From positions 38,835-102,834 of the forward strand of contig JAFPZF010000006.1 of assembly GCA_017417385.1 (NCBI GenBank): DNA of 64,000 nucleotides, given 5' to 3'. This DNA is from Bacteroidales bacterium. GTDB taxonomy: Bacteria; Bacteroidota; Bacteroidia; Bacteroidales; Marinilabiliaceae. Each line of letters opens with the position of its first letter. Position 1 is the first letter of the stretch. The notes beneath the pieces are model-generated. The model was given only the letters and a program-made list of their open reading frames with translations. It was not told the origin of the DNA and ran no database searches. A program made the position numbers and the translations under genes. Positions 7,734 through 17,062 of this stretch are shown one piece after another.

Positions 7734-9740
7734 TTAGAGCATCTCCTTGACCTGCTTGTAGACGTTCTCTCCCGTGAAGCCGAGCTTCTCGTCGAGCACC
7801 TTGTACGGAGCCGAGTAGCCGAACGATGGCAATCCCCAGATCTTTCCGTCCGTGCCTACGAGGCCAAGCAAGTTGACCGGCAGTCCAGCTGTCATTCCGA
7901 ACTTCTTCGCCTTGCTCGGGATGACGCTCTCCTGATACTCCTTGCTCTGGCTCCTGAACAGACCCTCAGATGGCACAGATACTATCCTGACCTTCACGCC
8001 GTCCTTCCTCAGAAGCTCTGCACCTGCTACGAGCGTCGATACCTCCGAGCCCGATGCTATCAAGACTACGTCCGGATTTGCGTCCGAGCCAGCTACGATG
8101 TAAGCCCCCTTTTCAGCCTGGCTGTAGTCGTTGCCAGCCGGCAGGTTAGCTATGTTCTGACGTGAGAAGATGAGTGCCGTTGGCGTCGAGACGTTCTCCA
8201 TCGCCATCTTCCACGCTACTGTCGTCTCCTCGGCGTCTGCCGGACGGAGGACGAGCATGGAGTTCTTGCCCTTGTGGTTCTGCAGCTTCTCCATGAGCCT
8301 GATCTGCGCCTCCTGCTCGACTGGCTCATGCGTAGGTCCATCCTCGCCGACCCTGAATGCATCGTGTGTCCAGATGAACTTGACTGGCTGCTCCATCAAT
8401 GCTGCCATTCTTACCGCCGGCTTCATGTAGTCCGAGAATACGAAGAATGTGCCGCACGCCGGGATGACACCTCCGTGGAGGCTCATGCCGATGCAGACGC
8501 ATGCCATCGTGAGCTCTGCTACGCCAGCCTGCAGGAACTGACCGCTGAAGTCGTCCTTCGTGAAGGCGTGTGTCTTCTTGAGGAATCCGTCTGTCTTGTC
8601 CGAGTTCGAGAGGTCAGCACTCGCGACGACCATGTTCTCGACCTGGGTTGCGAGAGCACCAAGGACTGTCGCCGACGCTGCTCGTGTTGCCGCACCTGCC
8701 TTCTGCTCGATGGCTGCCCAGTTGACCTCCGGAGCCTTCTTCGAGAAGAACTTCTCGAGCTTCTTCGCCAGCTCTGGGTTAGCCTTAGCCCATGCCTCCT
8801 TCTGTGCCTTCCTCTCGGCTACGATCTTCTCGAGCTCCGCTGCCCTCTTGGCATACAGCTCCTTGACCTCCGGGAAGATCTGGAACGGGTTCTCCGGGTC
8901 ACCGCCGAGGTTGACTATGGTGTTCTTGTATGCGTCGCCGCCCAGTGGTGCACCATGCGTAGCGCAGTTGTTCTCATAGCTGCTGTTGTCGGCCTTCTTC
9001 GCACCCTTGCCCATCACGGTCTTGCCGATGATGATCGTCGGCTGTCCCTTGACGGTCTTAGCCTCCTTCAACGCCTTCCTGATCTGGTCCGCGTCGTTGC
9101 CATTGATGCAGATGACCTTCCAGCCCCACGCCTCATACTTCTTTGCTACGTCCTCGCTCGTGACTGCCTTCGTCTCTGTCGAGAGCTGTATGTCGTTCGA
9201 GTCATAGAACATGATGAGGTTGTCGAGCCCGAGGTGTCCAGCCAGTCGGCCTGTGCCCTGCGAGATCTCCTCCTGGACGCCACCATCCGAGATGTATGCG
9301 TAGATCGTCTGACCCATGACCTCGCCGAAACGTGCCTTCAGGAACTTCGCTGCTATTGCCGCTCCGACTGCGTATGCATGGCCCTGTCCCAGCGGACCCG
9401 ATGTGTTCTCGATGCCTCTCTCGACACATACCTCCGGGTGTCCCGGCGTCGGCGAGCCCCACTGCCTGAACTGCGAGAGCTCGTCCATCGTGAACTTGCC
9501 TGTCAACGACAATACTGAATACAGCATCGGTGACATGTGACCCGGGTCTAGGAAGAAACGATCGCGCGCCTCCCAGCTCGGATTCTTCGGGTCATAGACC
9601 AGAAACTCGCTGAATAATACATTGACGAAGTCTGCACCGCCCATGGCTCCGCCCGGATGACCCGAGTTCGCCTTCTCGACCATCGACGCAGCAAGTATCC
9701 TGATGTTGTCTGCTGCCCTTTGTGTTGCGTTGTTGGACAT
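7734..9740 (-). CDS. tkt: Transketolase
   Basis: 668 aa, full length for the family. It moves two-carbon ketol units between sugar phosphates using thiamine diphosphate, in the non-oxidative pentose phosphate pathway. Conserved stretches are SGHPGGAMGGADF near the start, GPLGQGHAYAVGAA, the ThDP/Mg motif region YAYISDGGVQEEISQG with FYDSNDIQLS, and the pyrimidine-domain sequences LHGGVIPACGTFFVFSDYM and THDAFRVGEDGPTHEPVEQ. The C-terminal regulatory domain ends in the FGYSAPYKVLDEKLGF motif. It lies 42 bp downstream of rpiB, and the two probably form an operon for pentose phosphate interconversion. Confidence 0.97.
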   Translation of the reverse strand: MSNNATQRAADNIRILAASMVEKANSGHPGGAMGGADFVNVLFSEFLVYDPKNPSWEARDRFFLDPGHMSPMLYSVLSLTGKFTMDELSQFRQWGSPTPGHPEVCVERGIENTSGPLGQGHAYAVGAAIAAKFLKARFGEVMGQTIYAYISDGGVQEEISQGTGRLAGHLGLDNLIMFYDSNDIQLSTETKAVTSEDVAKKYEAWGWKVICINGNDADQIRKALKEAKTVKGQPTIIIGKTVMGKGAKKADNSSYENNCATHGAPLGGDAYKNTIVNLGGDPENPFQIFPEVKELYAKRAAELEKIVAERKAQKEAWAKANPELAKKLEKFFSKKAPEVNWAAIEQKAGAATRAASATVLGALATQVENMVVASADLSNSDKTDGFLKKTHAFTKDDFSGQFLQAGVAELTMACVCIGMSLHGGVIPACGTFFVFSDYMKPAVRMAALMEQPVKFIWTHDAFRVGEDGPTHEPVEQEAQIRLMEKLQNHKGKNSMLVLRPADAEETTVAWKMAMENVSTPTALIFSRQNIANLPAGNDYSQAEKGAYIVAGSDANPDVVLIASGSEVSTLVAGAELLRKDGVKVRIVSVPSEGLFRSQSKEYQESVIPSKAKKFGMTAGLPVNLLGLVGTDGKIWGLPSFGYSAPYKVLDEKLGFTGENVYKQVKEML

Positions 9741-9782
9741 TCTTTTCGGTTTTTGTTTTATAGTAGTTGTTAGTTGTTTCCC

Positions 9783-10223
9783 TTAGAATCTGTCTATCTT
9801 CTCGATTCGCCTCTGATGCCTACCGCCCTCAAATCCGGTCGTCAAGAACAACTGGGCAAATGTCCAGCACTGCTCCTCCGTCAGGAATCGTGCCGGCATC
9901 ACGCAGATGTTCGCATCGTTGTGCTGGCGTGCCAACTTCGTGATCTCTTCCTGCCAGCAATATGCACTCCTGACGCCATTGTGATGGTTAAGCGTCATGT
10001 TGATGCCATTGCCGCTACCGCAAAACGCCACTCCGCGCTTCAGCTTCCCTGTGCTGATGGCGCTCGCCAGCAGATGTCCGAAGTCCGCATAGTCGCAGCT
10101 GTCCGCACTGTGCGTCCCGAAGTCCTCGACCTCGTAGCCCGCTGCCTCCAGCCTCGACTTTATTTTCTCTTTCATCTCAAAACCGGCATGGTCGCTCGCC
10201 ATGCCAATCTTCTCTTTCTCCAT
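9783..10223 (-). CDS. rpiB: Ribose-5-phosphate isomerase B
   Basis: 146 aa. RpiB interconverts ribose-5-phosphate and ribulose-5-phosphate. It carries IGMASDHAGFEMKEKIKSRL, the TG-x-RG-type loop STGKLKRGVAFCGSGNGINM with the active-site Cys, and NHHNGVRSAYCWQEEITKLA followed by HNDANICVMPARF. I chose the ATG at 10223 (MEKEKIGMASDHAG) because the family starts there; upstream in-frame ATGs at 10241 and 10268 would add nonconserved residues. It is immediately upstream of tkt. Confidence 0.93.
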   Translation of the reverse strand: MEKEKIGMASDHAGFEMKEKIKSRLEAAGYEVEDFGTHSADSCDYADFGHLLASAISTGKLKRGVAFCGSGNGINMTLNHHNGVRSAYCWQEEITKLARQHNDANICVMPARFLTEEQCWTFAQLFLTTGFEGGRHQRRIEKIDRF

Positions 10224-10801
10224 GTTCTTTTTTGTTTCCATTCCGGGATGGTCGCTCCATTCCCACATTCACGATTTTACGTATTTCAAAGCATAAAGTT
10301 ACAATTTTTTTGTTGCACCATTGTTCCCTTTCCCCCACTCTTGTTTATATATATTTTTCAGCGGTGTTTTGTATATTGCCTATCTATTTGTGTTGTAGTT
10401 GTTTATGCGTCTCGTCTTTTCCTTGCTTTTTCTCGGCTTTTCGCCCAGTCTTTTTGTTATTTTCTTCTGCTTTCTCGGCGTCCCGCTCCTCTTTCTATGC
10501 GCTTCTGTTCTTTCGTTCCTTCCGTTCGTCACACTTCGATGTCCGTTCGTCACAACCTCCCCTCTCCTCGCCCTTCTCCCGCATCCTCTGTGTCCTCTGT
10601 GCTCTCGGTTAGCCTTGGGTTAGTCTTGGTATAGACCTGTCCACCCTCTCGTGCCTATCCTCCGTCCTCCCCCTCTCGCCTCTCTATCCCTTGCCACATC
10701 TCGTTTTCCGCCACTCTCTGGCCTCTCGCTTCTCGCCCCATCCGTCTCCTCTGTTTTCACTTCTCCGTCGTGCTCTTCTTTCGCGATTTTTTCTCTGTCG
10801 C
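10224..10801. other. Pyrimidine-rich intergenic region with no convincing gene
   Basis: About 580 bp between the divergent rpiB and AraC-type genes. The plus strand is strongly C/T-rich and low in complexity; open frames across it have unnatural composition and I reject them. One recognisable element is at 10607-10640, where the minus strand reads AGGTCTATACC, AAGACTAACCC, AAGGCTAACCG in 11-bp steps, related to elements at 17672 and 38171. No tRNA or clear RNA fold was seen. Confidence 0.5.
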
Positions 10802-10832
10802 TTGCAAAATCCAAGTCTAAGTGCTATCTTTA
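10802..10832 (+). promoter_or_regulatory. Bacteroidetes-type promoter of the AraC-family gene
   Basis: TTGC at 10802-10805, a 19-nt spacer, then TATCTTTA at 10825-10832, close to the TTTG / TAnnTTTG consensus. The start codon of the regulator is 23 nt downstream. Confidence 0.6.
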
Positions 10833-10854
10833 CGAGACTGATGTGATTTGTTAA

Positions 10855-11961
10855 ATGCTAGCAGAACTTTACAAATACGCTATTATTAGCGGTGTCGTGA
10901 CTCAGCTCGCCCTCGCTTTCATCCTCTTCCACACCAAGGCGCAGCAGGAAGGACACTCCTCGTCCTACAAGGTGGCAAGCATCATGATGGCTGCCGTCTT
11001 CGCCCTTATTGCCCTCGACCAGATTCTTAGTCTCATCGTCATTGATTACAGCGACTTTGGCCTCTATCGCGTCTCGACTGTGGTAGACGTCCTCTGCTAT
11101 ACCCCTATCGCTATGTTTTTCAACGCCGTAGCGCAGATTCTTCTCCGTAGTGGCTACGACTACGTCGCAGGCTTCAAGCGAGACATCATCATCTGGCTCT
11201 GTACCTTCGCCGCCGTCTGCCCGACGCTGTTTATTACTAACAATCTGATTTCCAATCTTATCTATACTTTCGTCGTCGCAGTCTGGGGTACCTTTATCGT
11301 GACTATCGGCGTCCGTGTCTACCGTGCCTACAACGAGGCTTCTCGCCGTATCGAGAAGTTCTATTCCGACGACAAGAACCGCTACATCCGCTGGCTCCGC
11401 AATGGTCTCATGTCTTTCGTCGTCTGGGGCTGCTTCAGCCCTGTCGCGACTATCTCACCTATCGAGTTCAATACTATCTACGTCGCTATCGGTATCGTAG
11501 TCCAGGTCTATCTCGCCTCGTCGTTTATCAACTACTATGTCGGCTTCGAGTCTGTCGAAGTTACTAAGCAGCTCTCTGCCAACTTCTTCCCGAGTCATCA
11601 CAACGCTCCGACTGCCGACGACTTCGCCGCTATGACTCTTATAAAGGAGTGGGAGGAAAATGGCGGCTACCACAACCGCGGCATTTCTATCAACGACATG
11701 GCCGAGCAGATTGGCCTCACTGTCGAGCGCGCATCATCGGCACTCCTTCAGATGGAAGGCCGCTCTTTCAAGGACTATATCAACCACCTCCGCATTTCCG
11801 AAGTCCAGGATCGTCTTATCGCAAACCACTCTATATCTATTGCCGAGGTGGCTCTCGAGGTCGGCTTCTCCTCAGAGGAGGAGCTTGTCGAGCACTTCAC
11901 TGCCATTACCAATACGAGTCCCGCTGAATGGCAGAAGGATGTCGGTCTCCTTATGTCCTGA
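10855..11961 (+). CDS. Membrane-bound AraC-family transcriptional regulator
   Basis: 368 aa. The first about 230 residues form six to seven hydrophobic segments (for example YAIISGVVTQLALAFILFHT, VASIMMAAVFALIALDQIL, IIIWLCTFAAVCPTLFITN). The C-terminal ~100 residues are an AraC-type double helix-turn-helix: ISINDMAEQIGLTVERASSA, FKDYINHLRISEVQDRLIAN, and the second helix HSISIAEVALEVGFSSEEEL followed by the FTAITNTSPAEWQKD ending. Such proteins are typical of Bacteroidetes and probably sense a membrane or envelope signal. Target genes are unknown. Codons are pyrimidine-ending although the gene is on plus. Confidence 0.85.
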   Translation: MLAELYKYAIISGVVTQLALAFILFHTKAQQEGHSSSYKVASIMMAAVFALIALDQILSLIVIDYSDFGLYRVSTVVDVLCYTPIAMFFNAVAQILLRSGYDYVAGFKRDIIIWLCTFAAVCPTLFITNNLISNLIYTFVVAVWGTFIVTIGVRVYRAYNEASRRIEKFYSDDKNRYIRWLRNGLMSFVVWGCFSPVATISPIEFNTIYVAIGIVVQVYLASSFINYYVGFESVEVTKQLSANFFPSHHNAPTADDFAAMTLIKEWEENGGYHNRGISINDMAEQIGLTVERASSALLQMEGRSFKDYINHLRISEVQDRLIANHSISIAEVALEVGFSSEEELVEHFTAITNTSPAEWQKDVGLLMS

Positions 11962-12029
11962 CTTGCTCCCTCGCCATTCCTGCTCTCTGCGCTCGCTTTT
12001 CGCCGAGTGCTGTCCTTCTGTCGTTTGCT

Positions 12030-13046
12030 TTATTTTTTCTTGACTGGGCTCTCGGCGGTCTCTGTGGCTTCCTTCGTGCCACCTTTTTCTCCCCACAACT
12101 CTTTCATCCTTTCTGCGAGGTATTCTTGCTCTGCCTGCCCTGCCGTTGGGATTAGTGTCGCCTGCTTCCCGAGTGCCCATAGGTCGACTATTGTCGAATA
12201 GCCCGACCTGCATACTATGTTCTTGCTCTTCTCTATCAGTCTCCTCATCTCCCCCGCGTCTGCATATCCTATCATCTCTATTCCCCCATCTGTCCTCTTT
12301 GCATCTCCGCGTCCCTCGACTATCACTCTCCGTCCACTCTCCGCCTTGAATCTTTCTTTCATCTCTTCTACGAACTCGCTTCTCTGTGGCTCCGCGCCAG
12401 ATGCTATCCCGAGCCATTCTATCTCTCCCCCCTCGTCCTCTCGGCTCGTCTTTGCCTCCGCAATTCTGCTGAGCAGCCCTATTGCATGACATCTGATTCC
12501 CTTCGGCTTCGGCGACGTCAGCTCTCCGCTCAGTCCTCCTATCTTGTAGTCCGCTATCAGGCATCCGTCAAATCGTCCTATCATTCTCCTTATCACTATG
12601 CTGACCATTTCGTTCAGCCACCTCGGCGCTCCTTTCGCGACTTTCACGTTAAGCTGGTGCGTCAATATGTAGCTCCTGCACGCTCTGCTCCATACTCCAT
12701 ACCTATTGTCGGAGATTATCATGTCTATTCTCTTTTCGCGGACTATCCTCTCTGTCTCTCTGTGTTCTTTCCACGTCCTCCATAGCAGCGCCGGCGTCTG
12801 GACCATTATCGCCGCCCATAGCCATCCCCTCCCGCCTATCCACGGTGAGAATGACTGTAGTTCTATGCTCTCGAGATCTCTGAACTCCCTTTTCAACAGC
12901 TCTATCGACTCTCCGCTCCCCGCTAGTATCACCTCGTCTCCCCTTGCTATTAGTCTCCTGATTATCACGGCTGTCCTCGATGCATGACCTATCCCCCAGT
13001 CGAGCACCGTTACTATTACTCTCCGCCTCTTCCTTCCGACTCCCAT
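12030..13046 (-). CDS. MurG-like glycosyltransferase (GT28/GT-B fold)
   Basis: About 338 aa from the ATG at 13046 (MGVGRKRRRVIVTVLDWG); an upstream ATG at 13094 would add a nonconserved stretch. The N-terminus has the glycine-rich acceptor loop LDWGIGHASRTAVIIRRL followed by DEVILAGSGESIELL, as in MurG-type GT-B enzymes. The C-terminus has the donor-binding pattern KNIVCRSGYSTIVDLWALGK then TLIPTAGQAEQEYLAERM. Bacteroidetes proteins of this type are annotated as putative UDP-sugar glycosyltransferases; the acceptor is not known. The tail is lysine- and glutamate-rich. It is transcribed separately from glgB, since a terminator lies between them. Confidence 0.8.
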   Translation of the reverse strand: MGVGRKRRRVIVTVLDWGIGHASRTAVIIRRLIARGDEVILAGSGESIELLKREFRDLESIELQSFSPWIGGRGWLWAAIMVQTPALLWRTWKEHRETERIVREKRIDMIISDNRYGVWSRACRSYILTHQLNVKVAKGAPRWLNEMVSIVIRRMIGRFDGCLIADYKIGGLSGELTSPKPKGIRCHAIGLLSRIAEAKTSREDEGGEIEWLGIASGAEPQRSEFVEEMKERFKAESGRRVIVEGRGDAKRTDGGIEMIGYADAGEMRRLIEKSKNIVCRSGYSTIVDLWALGKQATLIPTAGQAEQEYLAERMKELWGEKGGTKEATETAESPVKKK

Positions 13047-13076
13047 TTTCTTCACTTTTCTCGACTCCGAAAGTAC

Positions 13077-13107
13077 AAAAAAAGACGCACACATCTTTGT
13101 GCGCGTC
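13077..13107 (-). terminator. Rho-independent terminator after glgB
   Basis: On the minus strand GACGCGCACA-aaga-TGTGTGCGTC forms a 10-bp stem followed directly by a run of seven T. Confidence 0.9.
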
Positions 13108-13130
13108 TCGCTTTTTCTTCCTTCCCGGCT

Positions 13131-15128
13131 TTACCTTATGTGGACTATGTCCTTCCTCTTCAGTATCATCGCCGACCGGCTCGGGATGTATAGCCTTAGT
13201 ATGTCCTGTCCTCCCAACTGCTGCGTGTAGAAGACGAAGAACATGTCGTTCCTGTCGAATCCTCCGAATCTTCCTTCGTCTGTCGACATGACTATGCTGT
13301 ATCTGCCCGCAGGCACCGGCACTGCATAGTCGGTATACGAGTTCGACGGACTGAAGTTGAAGACGAGCAGATAGTCCCCTCGACCGAAGACTAGGACCTG
13401 CGTCGGGTCGTAGTCGTAATACCTGTATGGATAGCTCGGCTGCGGGACTTCCTTGAATATCTTGAGCATCTCTCTCTCGAAGTCGAGCAGGAAGTGATAC
13501 CTGAGGTAGTCTGCCTTCGCCAGGCTCCACTGCCTCCGTGCATACTTGTAGCTCCACCCGTTGCCCTCCCTCGGGAAGTCTATCCACTCCGGATGTCCGA
13601 ACTCATTGCCCATGAACGTCAGGTAGCCCCCGTTCGCCGTGAATAGCGTGATGAGCCTTATCATCTTGTGGAGCGCCATACCCCTGTCTACCGTCATGTT
13701 CTGGCTCTCCGTGTTCATGTCGGTATACATCTCCTTGTCCATCAGACGGAAGATGATGGTCTTGTCGCCGACGAGCGCCTGGTCGTGGCTTTCAGCGTAG
13801 TTTATTGTCTTCTCCTCAGGTCTGTGTAGCTGAAGTTCATAGAATATCTTACCGACGGGCCAGTTCTCGTCGCTCGTCTCCTTGATGAGCTTTATCCAGT
13901 AGTCCGGGATGCCCATCGAGAGCCTGTAGTCAAATCCGACTCCGCCCGCCTCAAATGGTCCTGCTATGCCGGGATATGCACTCATCTCCTCTGCTATTGT
14001 GATGGCCTCTGGCTTCACTGCATGTATGACGTAGTTCGCCATCGTCAGGTAGGTGATGGCATCCTCGTCCTCGTTCGCCCTGAAGTAGTCGCTATATTGG
14101 GTAAAGTCCTTGCCTAGACCGTGGTCATAATACAGCATGCTCGTGACTCCGTCGAATCTGTAGCCGTCAAAGTGGTACTCGTCTATCCAATATCTGCAGT
14201 TGCTCAGGAGGAAACGCAGTGTCTCCAGCTTCCCGTAGTCGAAGCAACGGCTGTCCCATGCAGGATGGTTGCCCCTCTCACCATAGTGGAAGTAGAGGTC
14301 GGTCGACCCGTCGAGCCTCGATATTCCTTCGTTCTCGTTCTTGACGGCGTGGCTGTGGACTATATCCATGATGACCGCTATGCCAGCCTTGTGGGCGTCG
14401 TTGATGAGGCGTTTCAGCTCCTCTGGCGTCCCGAATCGGCTCGATGCAGCAAAGAACGAACTGACGTGATAACCGAAGCTGCCGTAATACGGGTGCTCCT
14501 GTATCGCCATCAGCTGCAGCGTGTTGTATCCCGTCTCGATGACGTGTGGGAGGACCTTCTTCCTGAAGTATTCGTATGTCGCGACTCCTTCCTTCTCGCC
14601 GCTCATCCCGATGTGCGCCTCGTATATCAGTCTTGGCTCCTTCCCTATCTTGAACTTCCCGTCTGTCCACTTGAACGGCTTCTCCTCCCACGCCTGCGCG
14701 TCGAACATCTTCGTGTCCTCGTTCTGTATGACTCGGTTAATGTATGCCGGGATTCTCTCGCCCTGTCCGTCGTGCCAGTGGACGCTCATCTTGAACTTGC
14801 CACCATGCGGGAGGACAGACTTCGGGACTCTTCCTTCCCAGTTTCCGAACTCGAGGCGCTTCATCTCATAACGCTTGTCCTCCTTCCATCCGCTGAACTC
14901 TCCGATGATGTATATCTCCGTTGCTCTCGGCGCCCACTCCCTGAGGACCCATTCGTCTCCGTCCTCGTGCATTCCGTAGTACTTGTAGGCCTGCGCAAAC
15001 TCCAGGATTGGACCGCATGTCTCCTTGATCTCCTCCATGCGTTTGAGGGTCCGTAGCCGTCGTCCGTCGATAATCTTCGCAAATGGCTCGAGCCACTTGT
15101 CGGTAGTGTATATTGGTAATTGACTCAT
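13131..15128 (-). CDS. glgB: 1,4-alpha-glucan branching enzyme
   Basis: 665 aa, GH13 with an N-terminal CBM48. It makes alpha-1,6 branches in glycogen. The CBM48 part (residues about 60-170) has ATEIYIIGEFSGWKEDKRYE. The barrel shows DIVHSHAVKNENEG, the nucleophile region YHFDGYRFDGVTSMLYYDHG, the acid/base region ITIAEEMSAYPG and the stabiliser region NYAESHDQALVGDKT. This eukaryotic-type branching enzyme is widespread in Bacteroidetes. It lies 26 bp downstream of the histidine kinase gene, so the two are probably one transcript, with a terminator after glgB. Confidence 0.96.
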   Translation of the reverse strand: MSQLPIYTTDKWLEPFAKIIDGRRLRTLKRMEEIKETCGPILEFAQAYKYYGMHEDGDEWVLREWAPRATEIYIIGEFSGWKEDKRYEMKRLEFGNWEGRVPKSVLPHGGKFKMSVHWHDGQGERIPAYINRVIQNEDTKMFDAQAWEEKPFKWTDGKFKIGKEPRLIYEAHIGMSGEKEGVATYEYFRKKVLPHVIETGYNTLQLMAIQEHPYYGSFGYHVSSFFAASSRFGTPEELKRLINDAHKAGIAVIMDIVHSHAVKNENEGISRLDGSTDLYFHYGERGNHPAWDSRCFDYGKLETLRFLLSNCRYWIDEYHFDGYRFDGVTSMLYYDHGLGKDFTQYSDYFRANEDEDAITYLTMANYVIHAVKPEAITIAEEMSAYPGIAGPFEAGGVGFDYRLSMGIPDYWIKLIKETSDENWPVGKIFYELQLHRPEEKTINYAESHDQALVGDKTIIFRLMDKEMYTDMNTESQNMTVDRGMALHKMIRLITLFTANGGYLTFMGNEFGHPEWIDFPREGNGWSYKYARRQWSLAKADYLRYHFLLDFEREMLKIFKEVPQPSYPYRYYDYDPTQVLVFGRGDYLLVFNFSPSNSYTDYAVPVPAGRYSIVMSTDEGRFGGFDRNDMFFVFYTQQLGGQDILRLYIPSRSAMILKRKDIVHIR

Positions 15129-15154
15129 TTCTTATCTCGTATAGTTCTTCTTTT

Positions 15155-16477
15155 CTATAGTTTCTCTGTCGGTATCGAGAAGTAGAAGCATGCGCCGTCC
15201 TTATACGACGGGTCTACCCAGATTCGTCCGTTCGCCAGGGTCAGGTACTTCTTCGCTATCGCCAGTCCAATGCCCTTGACGTGCGGTGAACCGTATTCGA
15301 AGTTCTGCTCGGCATCCGAACTGAACATCTCGAATATCGACTCCTCGGTGCCCGGCTTTATGCCCGAGCCCGTGTCGGTCACGCAGAATATCGCTTCCCT
15401 GTGGTTGACGGTGTAGGAGATAGAGATCTTGCCAGTGTGCGTGTACTTCGTCGCGTTGTCCATGATCTGCTCCATCACCTTAGTGATAATCTCGTCGCTG
15501 TTCCAGATCGTGTCGTTAGGCGTCGCGAGTCCGTAGTTGGTCTCTATCTCGACAGGCTTGCGCTCCTTCTGCAGCTTCTCCTCGTACTTGACCTTTATCT
15601 TGTTGAGCAGTTCGTTCAGCTGTACCGGGCAAGCCACTTTCTGCATGTAGAAAGATTGCAGCTTCGATATTTCGACGAGGTTGTCTATGACGTCGAGGAG
15701 CAGCTGGCTGTTCTGTTTGATTATCTCGGTGAATCGCTTCCTGTCCTCTTCGGTTTCCGCACTCTCGAGGAGGTCGCAGAAGCCGACTATGACGTTCATC
15801 GGAGTCCTGATCTCGTGGCTCAGGTTCGTGAGGAATATGCTTCTGAGCTCCTTGTTCTCGACGGAGCGCTCCTGCTCGTTCCGCAGGTCGGAGTTCATCA
15901 CCTCGATATTCTGGTTGAGGCTCGCAATTCTCTGCTCGTATTGTCTCGCGTCCTGCTTGAGTTTCGCGCAACGAATCTCAGCCTCGAAGAATGGGGCCAT
16001 CAGGTGGAGCAGACGAGTCTTCGAGTCAATATCCGTCAGCTTCTCTGCCGAGATGCCAATCAGCACGCCTGCCAAAATGTTTCGCTCGTTCTTGACTGGT
16101 GCCGATATGAAGCCGATGCCGCCGGGTACCTCGAACGGGAGCTGGTCTATGACAGTCTTTGCGTCAGCGCTTGCAGTCGGCAGGCTGTGGCTCCACGAGA
16201 ATTGCGTCCCTTTCGGGCACATCTCTTTGTTTGACGACTCTACGACGGCAAATTTATTGTTGCCACCGAGTTTCTGGCATAGGACGACGACCGAGCAGTG
16301 CAGCTCGTCGGCCAGATCGTTCAGCCTTCGCAGATGGTCGTTGTATCCTATCGACGAGAGCAGTCGCTTGACGTCACCGAGATTGTCGTCAACAAAACCT
16401 ATTACAGACTCGTATGATGCCTGCTGGCTCTTACGCCTCGTTTTCTTGTCTTTCTTGAATAATGACTTCCAAAACAT
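15155..16477 (-). CDS. GAF-domain sensor histidine kinase
   Basis: 440 aa. An N-terminal GAF-like region spans about residues 40-170 (LADELHCSVVVLCQKLGG, then ISAPVKNERNILAGVLIGIS). A coiled coil follows to about residue 215. The HisKA box FLTNLSHEIRTPMNVIVGFC carries the phospho-accepting His. The ATPase domain has the N box VMEQIMDNATKYTH, the G1 box VTDTGSGIKPGTE and the G2 box HVKGIGLAIAKKYLTLA. No transmembrane segment is visible, so it is a soluble kinase. No response regulator is adjacent. It precedes glgB closely; whether it senses carbon state is unknown. Confidence 0.92.
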   Translation of the reverse strand: MFWKSLFKKDKKTRRKSQQASYESVIGFVDDNLGDVKRLLSSIGYNDHLRRLNDLADELHCSVVVLCQKLGGNNKFAVVESSNKEMCPKGTQFSWSHSLPTASADAKTVIDQLPFEVPGGIGFISAPVKNERNILAGVLIGISAEKLTDIDSKTRLLHLMAPFFEAEIRCAKLKQDARQYEQRIASLNQNIEVMNSDLRNEQERSVENKELRSIFLTNLSHEIRTPMNVIVGFCDLLESAETEEDRKRFTEIIKQNSQLLLDVIDNLVEISKLQSFYMQKVACPVQLNELLNKIKVKYEEKLQKERKPVEIETNYGLATPNDTIWNSDEIITKVMEQIMDNATKYTHTGKISISYTVNHREAIFCVTDTGSGIKPGTEESIFEMFSSDAEQNFEYGSPHVKGIGLAIAKKYLTLANGRIWVDPSYKDGACFYFSIPTEKL

Positions 16478-17013
16478 AATGTATATCCTCCTTGTCCGTC
16501 TTTTACCCTTTTATACAAAGTTAATTATTTTTTGTTTCATTCTGCGACCCTCATCACCATATTTTTCTTTTCCCTCTGTCTTGACGTGTTCTTTTTCTGC
16601 CATTCAGAGCCCGTCTAAGGTCGTTTAAGTGACTGTCGAAAGCATCTCAGACTCCAGTCTGCACCGTTTAGACTTCCGATGTTGTCGTGTCTTTGAAAGT
16701 ACTGGAATTATATCGTCTAAGACTTGAGTTGATAGTTATGATGCATTTGACGTAGCAGTTACATATTTTTCGGTTTTATCGTATTGCAAGACTGAGGGCA
16801 TATTGCTTTTTCTTAGTCTTGTTGTAGTAGGCCGATGTCGAAACCGATTGATACGTATCGCGATGAGGCTAGACACCGATGACGTAGTTGATGATGGTCA
16901 GTTTCCATGCCACGAGTGTCTGAAATGTATGCTCATGAAAGAAAAGTGAGGAAAAAGTGGGAGAAATATGAAAAAAAAGAGTGACATGTGTAACATCATA
17001 TAAAGAAAGTACT
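16478..17013. other. Intergenic region where strand composition switches
   Basis: About 540 bp between the divergent kinase and HTH genes, without a plausible gene. Small palindromes are CAGACTCCAGTCTG at 16648-16661 and GATACGTATC at 16850-16859. The plus strand changes from pyrimidine-rich before about 16.7 kb to purine-rich after about 16.9 kb. Confidence 0.5.
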
Positions 17014-17021
17014 TATCTTAG
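17014..17021 (+). promoter_or_regulatory. Possible promoter -7 element before the HTH gene
   Basis: TATCTTAG resembles TAnnTTTG and lies 41 bp before the start codon. No good TTG element is seen at the right spacing upstream. Confidence 0.35.
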
Positions 17022-17062
17022 CAGTCAGAAGAAATTAAGAATGATATAACAATTAACGAATT

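Noticed and set aside
8274..9518. Long frame antisense to tkt
   Set aside because: It is a shadow of tkt with unnatural Arg/Leu/Cys content. The same applies to long antisense frames over pfp, fmt, glgB, pyk and the PL11 gene.
10269..10854. Open frames in the C/T-rich region on both strands
   Set aside because: They are by-products of low-complexity composition, show no domain and no promoter, and overlap each other.
16648..16859. Palindromes CAGACTCCAGTCTG and GATACGTATC as operators
   Set aside because: They are single, short and not placed on a clear promoter; chance occurrence is likely in 540 bp of such sequence.
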